A stretch of 36,129 nucleotides of DNA from Nitrospinota bacterium. Its GTDB lineage: Bacteria > Nitrospinota > Nitrospinia > Nitrospinales > VA-1. The position numbers and the translations under genes are program-made. The notes under the pieces are model-generated. The model did no database searches and was not told the origin of the DNA. It saw nothing but the letters and a program-made list of their open reading frames with translations. The DNA is taken from assembly GCA_009873635.1 (NCBI GenBank), contig WAHY01000001.1, positions 200,331 to 236,459 of the forward strand, given 5' to 3'. Shown piece by piece: positions 1 to 9,723 of this stretch. Numbering within the stretch: the first letter of the stretch is position 1; each line of letters begins with the position of its first letter.

Positions 1-2
1 GC

Positions 3-929
3 GGGTATGGGGTGACAATCGGTAATTCATTGAGAAGGATGCTCTTGTCATCCATCGAAGGTGCCGCCATTGTAGCCGTAAAATTTGAGGGAATTTTTCA
101 TGAGTTTTCCTCTATTCCTGGAGTGGTCGAGGATGTTACGGAAATTATACTAAACTTAAAGCAGGTCAACCTCAAGCTGACCGGTGACGCGACTTCAAAA
201 CGGATTTATATCAAAGCTTCAGAGCCGGGTACGGTTTGCGCTAAAGACATTTCAGCTGATCCGGATATAGAGGTTCTGAACCCTGATCTTCCTGTCTTGA
301 CGATTGATCAAAGTACCGATGTCGAAATAGAAATGATCGTGAGAAAAGGCCGGGGCTATGTTCCTGCTGACCGTCACAACATTGAAAATGAGTCAGTTCA
401 AATGATTCCAGTGGATGCCAGTTTCTCTCCAATTGAGAAGATCACCTATCATGTGGAGAATACACGTGTTGGTCAATCTACGGATTATGACTCTTTGGTT
501 ATGGAATTGTGGACCAATGGAGGCATTACGCCTGAAGATGCAGTGGCTCATGCCGCCAAGATTGTTAAAGACCATATGCAGATCTTTATCAACTTCGATG
601 AAGAGCCGGAACCGGTACAGCCTCAAGTTGATGAGAAAAAACAAAAGTTACTGACAAATATGGCGAAATGTGTTGAAGAGCTGGAGCTCTCAGTGCGGTC
701 CTATAATTGTCTCAAAAATGCCAATATCCAGACTATTGCCGAACTGGTTCAAAAGACGGATGGTGAAATGCTTAAAACCAGAAACTTCGGTAGAAAATCT
801 CTCAATGAGATTAAGGAAATTTTAGAGGACATGGGTCTTCATTTGGGTATGAAGGTCGATGAGGATGATCTCAAGCAGATCATTCAAGCCCAGAAGAAAA
901 AGGAAATAGATACCGAAGTTGATCTTTAG
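3..929 (+). CDS. rpoA: DNA-directed RNA polymerase subunit alpha, 5' end outside the window
   Basis: RpoA dimerises to nucleate assembly of RNA polymerase, and its C-terminal domain contacts promoter UP elements and activators. The N-terminal domain is recognisable from [12 protein letters not shown] at the window edge (the GTG at position 12 is an internal Val codon, not a start). The reading frame is open to the left edge, so about 30 residues are missing. The alpha-CTD follows a flexible linker at about residues 220-285 of the visible part, with the helix-hairpin-helix motif around [15 protein letters not shown]. It ends at a TAG stop, 43 bases before rplQ, the classical end of the alpha ribosomal operon. 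The family assignment is certain from sequence; only the start is unseen. Confidence 0.98.
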   Translation, partial: GYGVTIGNSLRRMLLSSIEGAAIVAVKFEGIFHEFSSIPGVVEDVTEIILNLKQVNLKLTGDATSKRIYIKASEPGTVCAKDISADPDIEVLNPDLPVLTIDQSTDVEIEMIVRKGRGYVPADRHNIENESVQMIPVDASFSPIEKITYHVENTRVGQSTDYDSLVMELWTNGGITPEDAVAHAAKIVKDHMQIFINFDEEPEPVQPQVDEKKQKLLTNMAKCVEELELSVRSYNCLKNANIQTIAELVQKTDGEMLKTRNFGRKSLNEIKEILEDMGLHLGMKVDEDDLKQIIQAQKKKEIDTEVDL

Positions 930-972
930 CGGTTCTGCTTAAGTGAAGCTATAACAGGAGTGATAAACAACC

Positions 973-1521
973 ATGCGGCATTTAAAAGCAGGTAGAAAAT
1001 TTGGAAGGAGCTCTGCTCATCGGAAAGCATTGTTCAGAAACCTTGTTGGTGCTCTGATCCAAAGAGAGCGTATCCAGACCACTTTGGCTAAAGCCAAGGA
1101 GTTGAGGGGCAAGGTGGAAAAAACCATCACGCTGGGTAAAAGGGGTACACTTCATGCCCGTCGTCAAGCTTTTAAAATGGTGCCTGCTAAAGATGCTGTT
1201 CAAAAAGTATTTGGGCCGCTTGCGGAGCGTTATGCAAGCCGACCTGGTGGGTATACCCGGATCATTCGTATAGGCCATCGCAAAGGGGATGATGCCCCAA
1301 TGGCGTTTATTGAACTGGTTGACCGTGAAGGTGAGGCGGCACCAAAAGCAAAAGCCGAGGCTAAAAAGGAAGCTAAAGACAGCAAACCAAAAGTGACGAA
1401 GAAAGCCGAACCGCAAGCAAAAGAAACGGCAGCCAAAGAAAAACCCAAAGCAACGGCTCCTAAAAAAGCGAAGGCTGATCCTGAGAAAAAGAAAACAGAC
1501 TTTAAAAAAGAATCTAAATAA
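973..1521 (+). CDS. rplQ: 50S ribosomal protein L17 with a long Lys/Ala-rich C-terminal extension
   Basis: L17 is a large-subunit ribosomal protein near the peptide exit tunnel. The start [17 protein letters not shown] is the canonical L17 N-terminus, and an AGGAG at 956-960 lies 12 bases upstream of the ATG. The conserved core runs to about residue 115 (ending near FIELVDR). About 65 residues follow that consist almost entirely of Lys, Ala, Glu, Pro and Thr, giving 182 residues where the family is usually about 115-130. The tail looks disordered and strongly basic; similar low-complexity tails occur on ribosomal proteins in some lineages. It lies directly downstream of rpoA and is presumably cotranscribed. 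Confidence 0.97.
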   Translation: MRHLKAGRKFGRSSAHRKALFRNLVGALIQRERIQTTLAKAKELRGKVEKTITLGKRGTLHARRQAFKMVPAKDAVQKVFGPLAERYASRPGGYTRIIRIGHRKGDDAPMAFIELVDREGEAAPKAKAEAKKEAKDSKPKVTKKAEPQAKETAAKEKPKATAPKKAKADPEKKKTDFKKESK

Positions 1522-1563
1522 AAGTCTGAAGATAAAAAGAAGAAATAATCCCTATTGGCTAAG

Positions 1564-1579
1564 CCCGGCAGGAGCCGGG
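1564..1579. terminator. GC-rich hairpin after rplQ
   Basis: CCCGGC and GCCGGG form a perfect 6-bp stem around an AGGA tetraloop, 42 bases after the rplQ stop. No U-run follows on either strand, so it is not a textbook intrinsic terminator. It may instead protect the 3' end of the alpha-operon mRNA or accompany Rho-dependent termination. The hairpin is seen; the role is inferred. Confidence 0.4.
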
Positions 1580-1632
1580 TCTCATCTCGTACAAAAAAGA
1601 CAGAAAAGCGCTCCTTGATGTTGCATCCCTCA

Positions 1633-2049
1633 CTATAGACAGTTAGGGGGAACTCCTGTGGGGTCCTGTTTAAATCTGTAGTTCGTATTCTCTTTGATAT
1701 ATTTCAAAAGATCATCATAGCTCTTAAAGTGCTCGGTAAAGCCATAGTCGTCACCTGTGTATTCGCAGGACTCTGTACTATGTTCACGGCACATATAGGG
1801 ACGATGTTCATAAATGGCGCATTTATTGTCGGGCATTAAAAAGTTGCACCGGTTGTGAATCATGATGTACCAGTCGTTCCGGTAGATGTAGAATGAAACG
1901 TTTTCATGCGCGATTTTCCACAATAAACTTTCATAGTCACGCCGGTCTTCAGGTTCATCAATTCCGAAAGCGAAATAATTGCAACAATAAGCCGGAAGGC
2001 ATTTTTCGCATTGGCTGGTGTCGTCTCGCTTGCTCTTTTTCTTTGCCAT
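1633..2049 (-). CDS. YkgJ-family cysteine cluster protein
   Basis: This 138-residue protein has the cysteine pattern of the CxxCxxCC / YkgJ family: C14 and C17 followed by an adjacent CC pair in the first 25 residues, then further Cys in CNF, KCAIYEHRP, YMC and ESC. The family is thought to bind a zinc ion or an Fe-S cluster, and its biochemical role is unknown. The MAKKKSKRDD start is basic and there is no signal peptide, so it is probably cytoplasmic. It lies convergent to rplQ and 254 bases downstream of a radical SAM gene on the same strand. I recognise the family but not a specific function. Confidence 0.8.
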   Translation of the reverse strand: MAKKKSKRDDTSQCEKCLPAYCCNYFAFGIDEPEDRRDYESLLWKIAHENVSFYIYRNDWYIMIHNRCNFLMPDNKCAIYEHRPYMCREHSTESCEYTGDDYGFTEHFKSYDDLLKYIKENTNYRFKQDPTGVPPNCL

Positions 2050-2176
2050 GAATGGATCCTTGCTGGGTTAAGAGAATAAAATATTGAAGAAAATGAATCT
2101 GATTATCAGGGAGATTCAATCAAGGGCTATTTTGCCTTTCTGACCCTGCATAGTCAAATTACAATTTCCAGATGGC

Positions 2177-2211
2177 GGTATGCAGCCCAATTGGACGCGG
2201 GCTGTGATACC
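2177..2211. other. Two-part inverted repeat between two minus-strand genes
   Basis: GGTAT pairs with ATACC and, inside a small bulge, CAGCCC pairs with GGGCTG around a 10-base loop. This makes an 11-bp interrupted stem in the 254-base gap between the radical SAM gene and the YkgJ-family gene. There is no U-tract on either side. It may be an mRNA 3'-end or processing structure. The pairing is seen and the function is unknown. Confidence 0.35.
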
Positions 2212-2303
2212 TTCAACTCATGTTGCCTGAGTATAAAAAAATAAATTTTCTCCATATGCAAAAACTATCAAACAAACGCTTCATGTCCTTCCTTGAATGA
2301 CTG

Positions 2304-3266
2304 CTAATCATTAGAACGTTTGTCAAAGCGGTATAGACCGTATTGCCGGGAGATACTTTCTGCGGTCTCAATTTCAGCTTGCCTGGGACGGCGATTGATC
2401 TCGGAGTATTTACTTTCGCTTACTTTGCCGGCGGGAAAATACTGTCCCATGATATTGACATAAGTGTTGGGAGACACCTCTCTTGCAATATAAGCCATGA
2501 TGTTTTCTGTGTCTTCAAGATTGTCAGGCATTACCAGGTGTCTCAGGAGCACGCCTCTTTTTGCCAGACCGTTTTCATCCAGCAATAAATCTCCCACTTG
2601 GCGGTGCATTTCCCTTATAACAGCACGGGCAGTTTCAGGATAGTCTTTGGCTTTAAGATATTTTTGTGAACGGTCATTGTCCCAGTATTTGAAGTCGGGC
2701 ATATAAATGTCTATGATGCCATCCATTAAACGCATGCTGTCCATAGAGTCATAAGCCCCGGTGTTGTAAACAAGAGGAAGTCTCAATCCCATTTGTACCG
2801 CTAAAGGCAAAGCTTCGAGGATTTGTGGGACAACATGCTCGGGTGTCACAAAATTAATATTGTGGCAGCCACGTTGTTGTAGGCTGAGCATCATGGCTGC
2901 GAGGTCTTGAGGGCTTACTTCAATGCCTTCACCATCCTGGCTGATGTCATAGTTCTGGCAAAACACGCATTTAAGATTGCAGAGGGAAAAGAAGATCGTG
3001 CCGCTTCCATTTGTACCCCTTAGGCAATCCTCTTCTCCAAAATGAGGTGCATAACTGCCAACAAGGGCATGCCGACCGGTTTTGCATACAGCCTTTTCAT
3101 TTTCAAGACGGTTGATTTCGCAATCTCGTGGGCATACCATACAGTTTTCCAGATGGCGCAAGGCCTGCCGGGACCGGCGATAAAGCTCACCAGAGCGGAA
3201 TAATTTCATATACGCCGGCTCGAAGCTTGCTGAAGAAATCTTGAACTGAGAATTGCTTTTCGACAT
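2304..3266 (-). CDS. PflX-type radical SAM protein (COG1313-like)
   Basis: This 320-residue radical S-adenosylmethionine enzyme has the CNLKCVFC (CxxxCxxC) motif that binds the 4Fe-4S cluster, at about residues 94-101, preceded by an N-terminal Cys-rich section (MVCPRDCEINR, VCKTGRH) typical of the PflX/PflA-related group. The GTIFFSLCNLKC and TPEHVVPQILEAL segments and the C-terminal MGQYFPAGK match that group as I know it. These proteins resemble pyruvate formate-lyase activases, but their substrate is generally unknown, and no glycyl-radical enzyme gene is present nearby. The start ATG has only a weak GAAG ribosome site. The family is clear and the substrate cannot be assigned. Confidence 0.85.
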   Translation of the reverse strand: MSKSNSQFKISSASFEPAYMKLFRSGELYRRSRQALRHLENCMVCPRDCEINRLENEKAVCKTGRHALVGSYAPHFGEEDCLRGTNGSGTIFFSLCNLKCVFCQNYDISQDGEGIEVSPQDLAAMMLSLQQRGCHNINFVTPEHVVPQILEALPLAVQMGLRLPLVYNTGAYDSMDSMRLMDGIIDIYMPDFKYWDNDRSQKYLKAKDYPETARAVIREMHRQVGDLLLDENGLAKRGVLLRHLVMPDNLEDTENIMAYIAREVSPNTYVNIMGQYFPAGKVSESKYSEINRRPRQAEIETAESISRQYGLYRFDKRSND

Positions 3267-3719
3267 CTTCTATTAATCCATAATTGTTAATTCCATTTGC
3301 TCAGTCTAACAGGAAGCGGCATCTGTGGGCATGGTTATCCATAAATTTCACGGCAAATAAAAGACGAAAATATATGTGAAATAATATGGATATCGATGGA
3401 TACATGAAACTGCATGGATTTTGACAGGGGATGACCAGGGTGATACCTATTATTGATAAAAGGAGTTGACAAAAAGCATAGAACTGGATAAAGTTAATTA
3501 ACTCCGAAAGCTCCCAGATAAAAATTCCCAAAAAAACCAGTCAGTACCAAGCTAATTTTTTCCGTGCTTTCGCCGTTAATCATAAGACAAACTCTGCAAT
3601 TAATAAAAACACCGGACTATTATTAAATCTTCCCCGTCTTTGAACCTGAAATGTACTCCAAGGGCGTAACAATTTAAGAGAACAATCAAACCTAACCCTC
3701 CTCAAAGAAGCGACAAACC
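3267..3719. other. 453-base non-coding stretch upstream of rho
   Basis: Neither strand carries a convincing gene. The one longer open frame here (minus strand, 3301-3531) is hydrophobic, has no recognisable motif, and I regard it as chance. The last 180 bases are AT-rich and presumably hold the rho promoter and leader. Many bacteria autoregulate rho through Rho-dependent attenuation in the leader, but I see no diagnostic element for that here. Confidence 0.5.
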
Positions 3720-4979
3720 ATGACCCAGATGAACATAGAAGAACTCAAGGCCAAAACCATATCAGAACTCACCAACATAGCCAAGGAACTGAAGATTCAG
3801 GGCCACAGCGGGCTTAGAAAGCAGGACCTCATTTTCAGGATTCTGGAAGCCAAGACTGAAAAGGATGGCTTGATGTTTGGTCAGGGAGTGCTGGAAATAC
3901 TCCCGGATGGGTTTGGTTTTCTTAGGGCACCTACTTACAATTATCTTCCTGGGCCTGACGATATTTACGTATCGCCATCACAGATTCGTAAGTTTGACAT
4001 GCGTACCGGTGATACTATTTCTGGTCAGATTCGTCCTCCCAAGGATAGCGAACGTTATTTTGCCTTATTGAAAGTTGAAGCCATCAACTTTGAGAATCCG
4101 GATAAAACGAAAGATAAAATTTTATTCGACAACCTGACACCGTTATATCCTGAGGAGCGGATCCGGTTGGAGACCCCTGGAGGTAAGGATTACAGTGCCC
4201 GCGTGATGGACCTGATGACTCCAATTGGCAAGGGGCAGCGGGGATTGATCGTTGCGCCTCCAAGAACGGGAAAAACCATGTTGTTGCAATCTGTTGCAAA
4301 CAGCATCAGCACGAATTATCCGGAAGTTGCGTTGATTGTTTTACTAATTGACGAGAGGCCGGAAGAAGTGACAGACATGGAGCGCTCGGTTCGCGGTGAG
4401 GTCATCAGTTCGACTTTTGACGAGCCGGCTCAAAGGCATGTGCAGGTTGCCGAGATGGTTATTGAAAAAGCCAAGAGACTGGTCGAGCATAAAAGGGATG
4501 TCGTCATTCTGCTCGATAGTATCACCCGTTTGGCGAGGGCTTATAACGCCATAGTACCGCCAAGTGGAAAAGTCTTGTCAGGTGGTGTGGATTCGAATGC
4601 ACTGCAAAGACCGAAACGTTTTTTCGGTGCCGCCCGGAATCTGGAAGAAGGCGGAAGTTTGACCATCATCGCCACGGCCCTGATTGACACGGGAAGCCGC
4701 ATGGATGATGTTATCTTTGAAGAATTTAAAGGAACGGGTAACCTGGAAATTGTCCTTGATCGCAAACTGGCTGATAAGAGAACTTTTCCTTCAATCGACA
4801 TCAACCGCTCTGGTACTCGAAAGGAAGAGCTTTTGCTGCCGGAGGAAGACCTCCAACGTGTTTGGTTATTGAGAAAAGTTTTGATCCCCATGGGCATCCA
4901 TGATACGATGGACCTTCTCTTACAGAAGATTAAAGAAACCAAAACCAACGCCGAATTTCTGGCCACTATGAACTCCTGA
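3720..4979 (+). CDS. rho: Transcription termination factor Rho
   Basis: Rho is a hexameric RNA-dependent ATPase that pulls untranslated transcripts out of RNA polymerase. At 419 residues it matches E. coli Rho length and lacks the large insertion seen in some phyla. The N-terminal SAP-like helical part is at residues 1-45, followed by the cold-shock-type primary RNA-binding fold with GFGFLR at 64-69. Walker A is APPRTGKT at 179-186 and Walker B leads into DSITR at about 266-270; the Q-loop/R-loop segment with SGGVDSNAL follows. The ribosome site is weak (AAGAAG). It heads the rho-rpmE-prfA-prmC-murA cluster, an arrangement also found in Firmicutes and other phyla. Confidence 0.99.
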   Translation: MTQMNIEELKAKTISELTNIAKELKIQGHSGLRKQDLIFRILEAKTEKDGLMFGQGVLEILPDGFGFLRAPTYNYLPGPDDIYVSPSQIRKFDMRTGDTISGQIRPPKDSERYFALLKVEAINFENPDKTKDKILFDNLTPLYPEERIRLETPGGKDYSARVMDLMTPIGKGQRGLIVAPPRTGKTMLLQSVANSISTNYPEVALIVLLIDERPEEVTDMERSVRGEVISSTFDEPAQRHVQVAEMVIEKAKRLVEHKRDVVILLDSITRLARAYNAIVPPSGKVLSGGVDSNALQRPKRFFGAARNLEEGGSLTIIATALIDTGSRMDDVIFEEFKGTGNLEIVLDRKLADKRTFPSIDINRSGTRKEELLLPEEDLQRVWLLRKVLIPMGIHDTMDLLLQKIKETKTNAEFLATMNS

Positions 4980-4995
4980 CGGTGAGATTGAGATA

Positions 4996-5232
4996 ATGAA
5001 AGAAGGCCTTCATCCTGAATATTTTGAGACCACAGTGCGGTGTGCATGTGGAAGCGAAGTGCAAACCCATACAACCCTGAAAGATCTGCATGTGGAGATT
5101 TGTTCCAAGTGCCACCCGTTCTTCACCGGTAAGCAGAAACTTGTGGATACTGCTGGTCGCATTGAGAAATTCAAACGCAAATACGCCAAGGCACAACCGG
5201 CTAAAGCACAGGAAACTGCGAATCCACAATAA
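4996..5232 (+). CDS. rpmE: 50S ribosomal protein L31, zinc-binding type
   Basis: L31 bridges the large and small ribosomal subunits. This 78-residue copy has all four zinc ligands of the C+ form: C16 and C18 in RCACG, and C36 and C39 in [14 protein letters not shown]. Zinc-containing L31 acts as a zinc store in bacteria that also keep a Zn-free paralogue; no paralogue is visible in this window. It starts 16 bases after the rho stop. The last 15 residues are Ala/Lys/Gln-rich and slightly longer than average. The gene order rho-rpmE-prfA is conserved in many bacteria. Confidence 0.97.
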   Translation: MKEGLHPEYFETTVRCACGSEVQTHTTLKDLHVEICSKCHPFFTGKQKLVDTAGRIEKFKRKYAKAQPAKAQETANPQ

Positions 5233-5256
5233 GCGAGTTCATCCTCTTTTCCCTTT

Positions 5257-5278
5257 ACCCCGCTTCTGGGGTTTTTTT
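5257..5278 (+). terminator. Intrinsic terminator between rpmE and prfA
   Basis: ACCCC and GGGGT form a 5-bp stem around GCTTCT, followed at once by a run of seven T. This is the clearest intrinsic terminator in the window. It lies 25 bases after rpmE and just upstream of the prfA start, so it should partly uncouple rho-rpmE from prfA-prmC-murA. The stem is short, so readthrough is plausible. Confidence 0.75.
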
Positions 5279-5291
5279 CTAGAAACCACCC

Positions 5292-6356
5292 ATGTTTGAT
5301 AAGCTGAAATCTGTTGAGAAGCGTTACAATGACCTCAACCAGTTTCTCAGTGATCCTGAAATAATTTCCCAACAGTCAGAATTTCAGAAGTACGCTCGAG
5401 AGCAATCTGAACTGCAGCCTATAGTCCTGCGATTTCAGGAATTCCAAAAAATCAGCCAGCAAATTGACGAGAATAATAAGATCCTGGAAGAAGAGCAGGA
5501 TCCGGAACTGCTCGAAATGGCTCAAGAAGACCTTGCCGAACTGGTTGACCAGAAACAGAAAGCGGAAGAAGATCTGAAAATACTTATGCTTCCTAAAGAC
5601 CCTCGTGATGACCGCAATGTTATTGTGGAGATTCGCGCTGGCACCGGAGGTGAAGAGGCGGGAATTTTTTCTGGTGATTTGTTCCGTATGTATTCAAGGT
5701 ACGCCGAGGAAAAAAAATGGCAGGTGGATATTTTAAGCTCCAGTCTGTCCGCCAAGGGAGGATTTAAAGAAGTTATCTTCAGCATTGTAGGAAAAGGTGC
5801 TTATAGCAAGCTGAAGTTCGAGGGGGGGACTCACCGAGTTCAAAGAGTTCCGGATACAGAAAGCCAGGGACGCATTCACACTTCTGCTGTGACCGTTGCA
5901 GTTTTGCCGGAGGTGGAGGATGTAGACATCAAGATTAATCCGGCAGATATAAAAATAGATGTCTATCGTTCATCGGGTCCAGGCGGCCAGAGTGTCAACA
6001 CTACCGATTCAGCGGTCCGGTTGACCCATATCCCTACTGGAATGATCGTTACATGCCAGGATGAAAAATCACAGCATAAAAACCGGGAGAAAGCCATGAA
6101 GGTTTTAAGGGCTCGGTTATATGATGAGGAGCAAAGGAAGCAACAGGAGTCTATGGCCAGTGAACGTAAGCAACAGGTGGGATCTGGAGACCGTAGTGGA
6201 CGTATTCGTACTTACAACTATCCCCAGGAGCGTGTGACTGACCACAGAATTGGCCTGACTCTCCACAAGCTGTCTTTAGTGATGGAGGGAGACCTTACGG
6301 AGATTATTGAGGCACTGACACTTCATTTTCAGGCACAGGCTCTTAAAGGAGAATAG
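5292..6356 (+). CDS. prfA: Peptide chain release factor 1
   Basis: RF1 recognises UAG and UAA in the ribosomal A site and triggers peptide release. At 354 residues it has the expected layout: coiled N-terminal domain to about residue 100, the codon-recognition P-x-T motif as PDT at 187-189 (RF2 would have SPF), and the catalytic GGQ at 231-233 within [10 protein letters not shown], whose Gln is the target of PrmC methylation. The adjacent prmC gene fits this. The start was chosen because [12 protein letters not shown] is the standard RF1 start, although the ribosome site is poor. An intact RF1 argues against UAG being reassigned in this organism, which matters for the interrupted genes further on. 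Confidence 0.99.
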   Translation: MFDKLKSVEKRYNDLNQFLSDPEIISQQSEFQKYAREQSELQPIVLRFQEFQKISQQIDENNKILEEEQDPELLEMAQEDLAELVDQKQKAEEDLKILMLPKDPRDDRNVIVEIRAGTGGEEAGIFSGDLFRMYSRYAEEKKWQVDILSSSLSAKGGFKEVIFSIVGKGAYSKLKFEGGTHRVQRVPDTESQGRIHTSAVTVAVLPEVEDVDIKINPADIKIDVYRSSGPGGQSVNTTDSAVRLTHIPTGMIVTCQDEKSQHKNREKAMKVLRARLYDEEQRKQQESMASERKQQVGSGDRSGRIRTYNYPQERVTDHRIGLTLHKLSLVMEGDLTEIIEALTLHFQAQALKGE

Positions 6357-6357
6357 T

Positions 6358-7251
6358 GTGGAGATTATTGAAGAGACAGCCATGGATCATTGTTCTACGC
6401 TCTCTTCCTTGCTCGATTGGGCTCAGCAAAAACTTTTGCGGGCTGAGGTTGCTTCCCCTCGCCTGGATGCAGAAATTTTAATGGCAGCTGGTCTTGATAT
6501 TTCAAGGACGGAGCTGATGACACATCCTGAAAGGGTTCTGACTCGTAGCCAGATAAAAAGATTCTGTTCAAGCATTGAGAGGAGGGTCTTACGTGAACCT
6601 GTTTCTCACATTACTGGTATCCAGGAATTCTGGTCGCTAGAATTTGTAGTGAATGAGAAAGTATTGACCCCCAGGCCTGAAACTGAAGTTCTGGTTGAAC
6701 AATGTTTAGGATTACTGAAGCAAAAATCTTCTCCAACAAACATTCTTGATCTGGGTACAGGGTCAGGTGTCCTCGCGGTTGTTCTGGCACGAGAACTTCC
6801 TCAATGCAAAATAACGGCGATTGAAAGTTCAAATCTAGAGGTTGCCAGAAAAAATGCCTTTCTGCATGATGTGGCAGACCGGATTTGCTTTATGGCTGCT
6901 GATTTTATGAAAAAGGACTGGCAGGGTCCTTACCACTTGATTGTTTCTAACCCACCTTATATAGAATCAAAAAACATAATTCAATGTATGCCTGAGGTTC
7001 GACAATATGAACCGGTCCAGGCTTTGGATGGGGGGCGAGATGGTTTGGACTATTATCGCTATATCATTCCAATGGCATGGAAAAAGCTGCAAATAGGAGG
7101 ATGGTTGGCTTTGGAAATTGGGCATAACCAGGCGGCTCCAGTAATCGAATTAATGCGAAATTGCTCCGGGTACCAGGATATTCAAGCGGTGCAGGATTAT
7201 TCCGGTTATGACAGAGTGGTTCTGGCATGCAAAAGGGTTGTTAATGGATAA
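6358..7251 (+). CDS. prmC: Release factor glutamine methyltransferase
   Basis: PrmC methylates the Gln of the GGQ motif in RF1 and RF2 using S-adenosylmethionine. The SAM-binding motif DLGTGSG is at 131-137 and the catalytic NPPY at 198-201; an N-terminal helical domain contains the typical SPRLDAEIL segment at 33-41. The GTG start at 6358 was preferred over the ATG at 6382 because AAAGGAG at 6345-6351 sits 6 bases before it. It begins one base after the prfA stop, and its own stop lies inside the start of murA, so the three genes are translationally linked. Confidence 0.96.
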   Translation: MEIIEETAMDHCSTLSSLLDWAQQKLLRAEVASPRLDAEILMAAGLDISRTELMTHPERVLTRSQIKRFCSSIERRVLREPVSHITGIQEFWSLEFVVNEKVLTPRPETEVLVEQCLGLLKQKSSPTNILDLGTGSGVLAVVLARELPQCKITAIESSNLEVARKNAFLHDVADRICFMAADFMKKDWQGPYHLIVSNPPYIESKNIIQCMPEVRQYEPVQALDGGRDGLDYYRYIIPMAWKKLQIGGWLALEIGHNQAAPVIELMRNCSGYQDIQAVQDYSGYDRVVLACKRVVNG

Positions 7252-8497
7252 AATTGTCATAGAAGGAGGCAGACCTTTAGAAGGTATTGTAAAGATAAGC
7301 GGCGCCAAGAATGCCGTTCTCCCTGTACTGGCAGCAACACTTTTGACTAGTGGAAGGAATGTTATTAGCGGGATTCCCAAAGTCCGTGATGTGGCAACAA
7401 TGATTCAGCTCTTGAAAGCTTTGGGAGTTGAAGTCGAAAATAACCAAAAAGAAAAAATTATTCTGGATACGTCCTGCGCGGATAACCCGGAAGCACCCTA
7501 TGACCTGGTTTCTACAATGCGTGCTTCCTGTTTGGTCCTGGGGCCCTTGTTGGCAAAATTAGGCCGTGCCCGCGTATCTTTACCGGGAGGTTGCGCTATC
7601 GGGGAACGTCCTATTGATCTCCATATTAAAGGATTGGAGGCAATGGGGGCAAAGGTACGGTTGGAACAGGGCTACGTTCATGGCGCTGTTGATGTTCTTA
7701 AAGGGACTCAATTCTACTTTGACACTGTTTCTGTGACAGGCACTGCGAACCTGATGATGGCGGCATCACTGGCTGAAGGGGAAACCGTATTAGAAAATGC
7801 GGCAAAGGAACCAGAAGTTGTGTTTCTTGCTGATATCCTGAATCGGGCCGGAGCAAAAATTACTGGTCAAGGAACAGATATGATCACGATCCAGGGAGTC
7901 TCATCGCTGAATCCGATCGAGTGCCATATTTTCCCTGACCGCATTGAAGCAGGCACATATATGGTTGCTGCGGCTATAACTCAGGGGGAAGTCTTGATTG
8001 AAAATTGTATTCCGCAACATGTAGAACCCATTATTCTCAAACTGCAGGAAGCTCAGGTTGATGTGGAAGTTGGGGATACTTCGATCCGAGTCCGAGGCGG
8101 GCGACCCATAATTGCTGTCAATGCCAAAACCCATCCTTATCCCGGTTTTCCTACAGACATACAGGCTCAGTTTATGGCACTAATGACTTTGTCGCGTGGA
8201 CAGAGTATTATCATGGAGACAATATTTGAGAATCGGTTTATGCATGTGGCAGAATTAAAAAGGATGGGCGCAGATATTACACTGGATGGACATACTGCGA
8301 TCATAAATGGAGTGAAAGAGCTTTCAGGGGCTCCCTTGATGGCAACTGATCTGCGAGCCAGCGCGTCACTGGTGCTGGCGGCACTGGCGGCAAAAGGTCA
8401 GTCCATAATTTCCCGTGTTTACCATATTGATCGTGGATATGTAAGTATGGAAAAAAAGTTGTCCTCTTTGGGAGCCAGGATAAAAAGAGTTAAATGA
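7244..8497 (+). CDS. murA: UDP-N-acetylglucosamine 1-carboxyvinyltransferase
   Basis: MurA transfers enolpyruvate from PEP to UDP-GlcNAc, the first committed step of peptidoglycan synthesis, in the cytoplasm. The 417-residue protein starting MDKIVIEGG has the active-site Lys22 in KISGAKNAVLP, the catalytic Cys117 in PGGCAIGERP (the Cys form, hence expected to be fosfomycin-sensitive) and the C-terminal DLRASASLVLA with the conserved Arg. The frame is open further upstream to 7208, but ATG 7244 is the normal MurA start and overlaps the prmC stop by 8 bases, indicating translational coupling. Confidence 0.98.
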   Translation: MDKIVIEGGRPLEGIVKISGAKNAVLPVLAATLLTSGRNVISGIPKVRDVATMIQLLKALGVEVENNQKEKIILDTSCADNPEAPYDLVSTMRASCLVLGPLLAKLGRARVSLPGGCAIGERPIDLHIKGLEAMGAKVRLEQGYVHGAVDVLKGTQFYFDTVSVTGTANLMMAASLAEGETVLENAAKEPEVVFLADILNRAGAKITGQGTDMITIQGVSSLNPIECHIFPDRIEAGTYMVAAAITQGEVLIENCIPQHVEPIILKLQEAQVDVEVGDTSIRVRGGRPIIAVNAKTHPYPGFPTDIQAQFMALMTLSRGQSIIMETIFENRFMHVAELKRMGADITLDGHTAIINGVKELSGAPLMATDLRASASLVLAALAAKGQSIISRVYHIDRGYVSMEKKLSSLGARIKRVK

Positions 8498-8620
8498 TTC
8501 ACTACCGAGGACGCAGAAAACTATGGTTTCCTGGACTAAGTGATTTGCCTGCTTAGTAAAGACATTGCTGGCTTACGCTGGCCGGCGGTGGCATACCGAT
8601 AACTATTAATTACCAGGGTT

Positions 8621-9700
8621 ATGGATATTTCACGTCCACTTCACAGCCAGGACATCCAAAGCTTTTTGTTATGGATGCCCAACTGGATAGGCGATGTGGT
8701 TTTGACATTACCAGTAATACAGTCCTTGCGCCGGGCTTATCCTGTTGCACGGATTTTTGTTGTTGTTAAATCTCCTTCCGATGAACTGCTTCTTGGGCAC
8801 CCTGCAGTTGACACGGTTTTAACTTTGCCTTCTGGTCCGGAAAACGGATTTTGGGAAAAGGCCAAATTTGCTCGAAGCCTGAAAAAGTATAACTTTGATG
8901 TTGGGGTGGTGTTCCCCAACTCCTTTGGTTCTGCGTTTCTATTATTTCTTGCAGGCGCGAAATGCCGTTTGGGCTATAACACGGATGCAAGAGATATTCT
9001 TCTCACTCATCCTGTCACTACAACGACACACTTAAAAAAGGCGCAATACCGTGTGGAATATTATTTTAAAATCCTTTCAGATTTGAAACTGGATACTCCC
9101 GATTGTGGTTTTGATGCTATTCAGGCACAGGAAGAGGATGTCACGACTCGTGAAGTCTTATTGGATATGGGATTAAATGAAGATGAGGAGTTCATCACCC
9201 TTCACCCGGGAACTTCGAAACCTGAGCGAAGCTGGCATGCTGAGAGATTTAGTATATTGTGTCAGAAATTGATTAAGGAAGATGGTATGCGGGTGGTTCT
9301 ATTAGGCACGGAAAATGAATTGGAATTATTAAACAGGATCAGAAATTTTGGACAATCAGAAGCAATAAAAGTTATTCCCCAGGTTAATTTAAGAGTGCTC
9401 ACAGGCATACTTAAAAAAAGCCAGATGTTCATTGGCAATGACAGCGGTATGATGCACTTGGCCTCAATGGTTGGAGTTCCAGTCCTGGGAATTTTTGGAC
9501 CAGGCAGCCCAAATACAACAGGCCCCTATATGCCTCCCGAGAAGCAGGAGACGGTAACTAGAAATTTTTCCTGTTCGCCTTGCAGGCAGAGGTTTTTTAA
9601 AGAATGCAAACCTTCCCCTCTCTACAAGCCATATTGCCTTGAAGATATCACTGTAAAGGATGTTCATGAAGGAGTACGCAGACTATTGAAACGAACTTAA
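8621..9700 (+). CDS. waaF: ADP-heptose:LPS heptosyltransferase II-like protein (GT9)
   Basis: This GT9-family enzyme probably adds L-glycero-D-manno-heptose to the inner core of lipopolysaccharide at the cytoplasmic face of the inner membrane. The 359-residue protein has the N-terminal PNWIGDVVLTLPVIQSLR signature (about residues 20-37), the LHPGTSKPERSW donor-binding region and the NDSGMMHLA motif near residue 275. The C-terminus carries four Cys (CSPCRQRFF, ECKP, PYC), a feature I know from several heptosyltransferase-like proteins. It implies an outer membrane with LPS. It stands alone after murA with a 123-base gap. GT9 membership is sure; heptosyltransferase II over I or III is likely but not proven. 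Confidence 0.85.
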   Translation: MDISRPLHSQDIQSFLLWMPNWIGDVVLTLPVIQSLRRAYPVARIFVVVKSPSDELLLGHPAVDTVLTLPSGPENGFWEKAKFARSLKKYNFDVGVVFPNSFGSAFLLFLAGAKCRLGYNTDARDILLTHPVTTTTHLKKAQYRVEYYFKILSDLKLDTPDCGFDAIQAQEEDVTTREVLLDMGLNEDEEFITLHPGTSKPERSWHAERFSILCQKLIKEDGMRVVLLGTENELELLNRIRNFGQSEAIKVIPQVNLRVLTGILKKSQMFIGNDSGMMHLASMVGVPVLGIFGPGSPNTTGPYMPPEKQETVTRNFSCSPCRQRFFKECKPSPLYKPYCLEDITVKDVHEGVRRLLKRT

Positions 9701-9723
9701 TATTTATTTTTGGGAAAGCGTGC

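Noticed and set aside
12-14. GTG at position 12 as the rpoA start
   Set aside because: The residues before it (GYG) are conserved RpoA sequence and the frame is open to the window edge, so the codon is an internal Val.
3301-3531. Open frame of 76 residues upstream of rho (minus strand)
   Set aside because: Hydrophobic, no recognisable motif, no ribosome site, and it lies in what should be the rho leader.
4541-5074. Long open frame antisense to rho
   Set aside because: A shadow of the highly conserved rho gene; no independent protein features.
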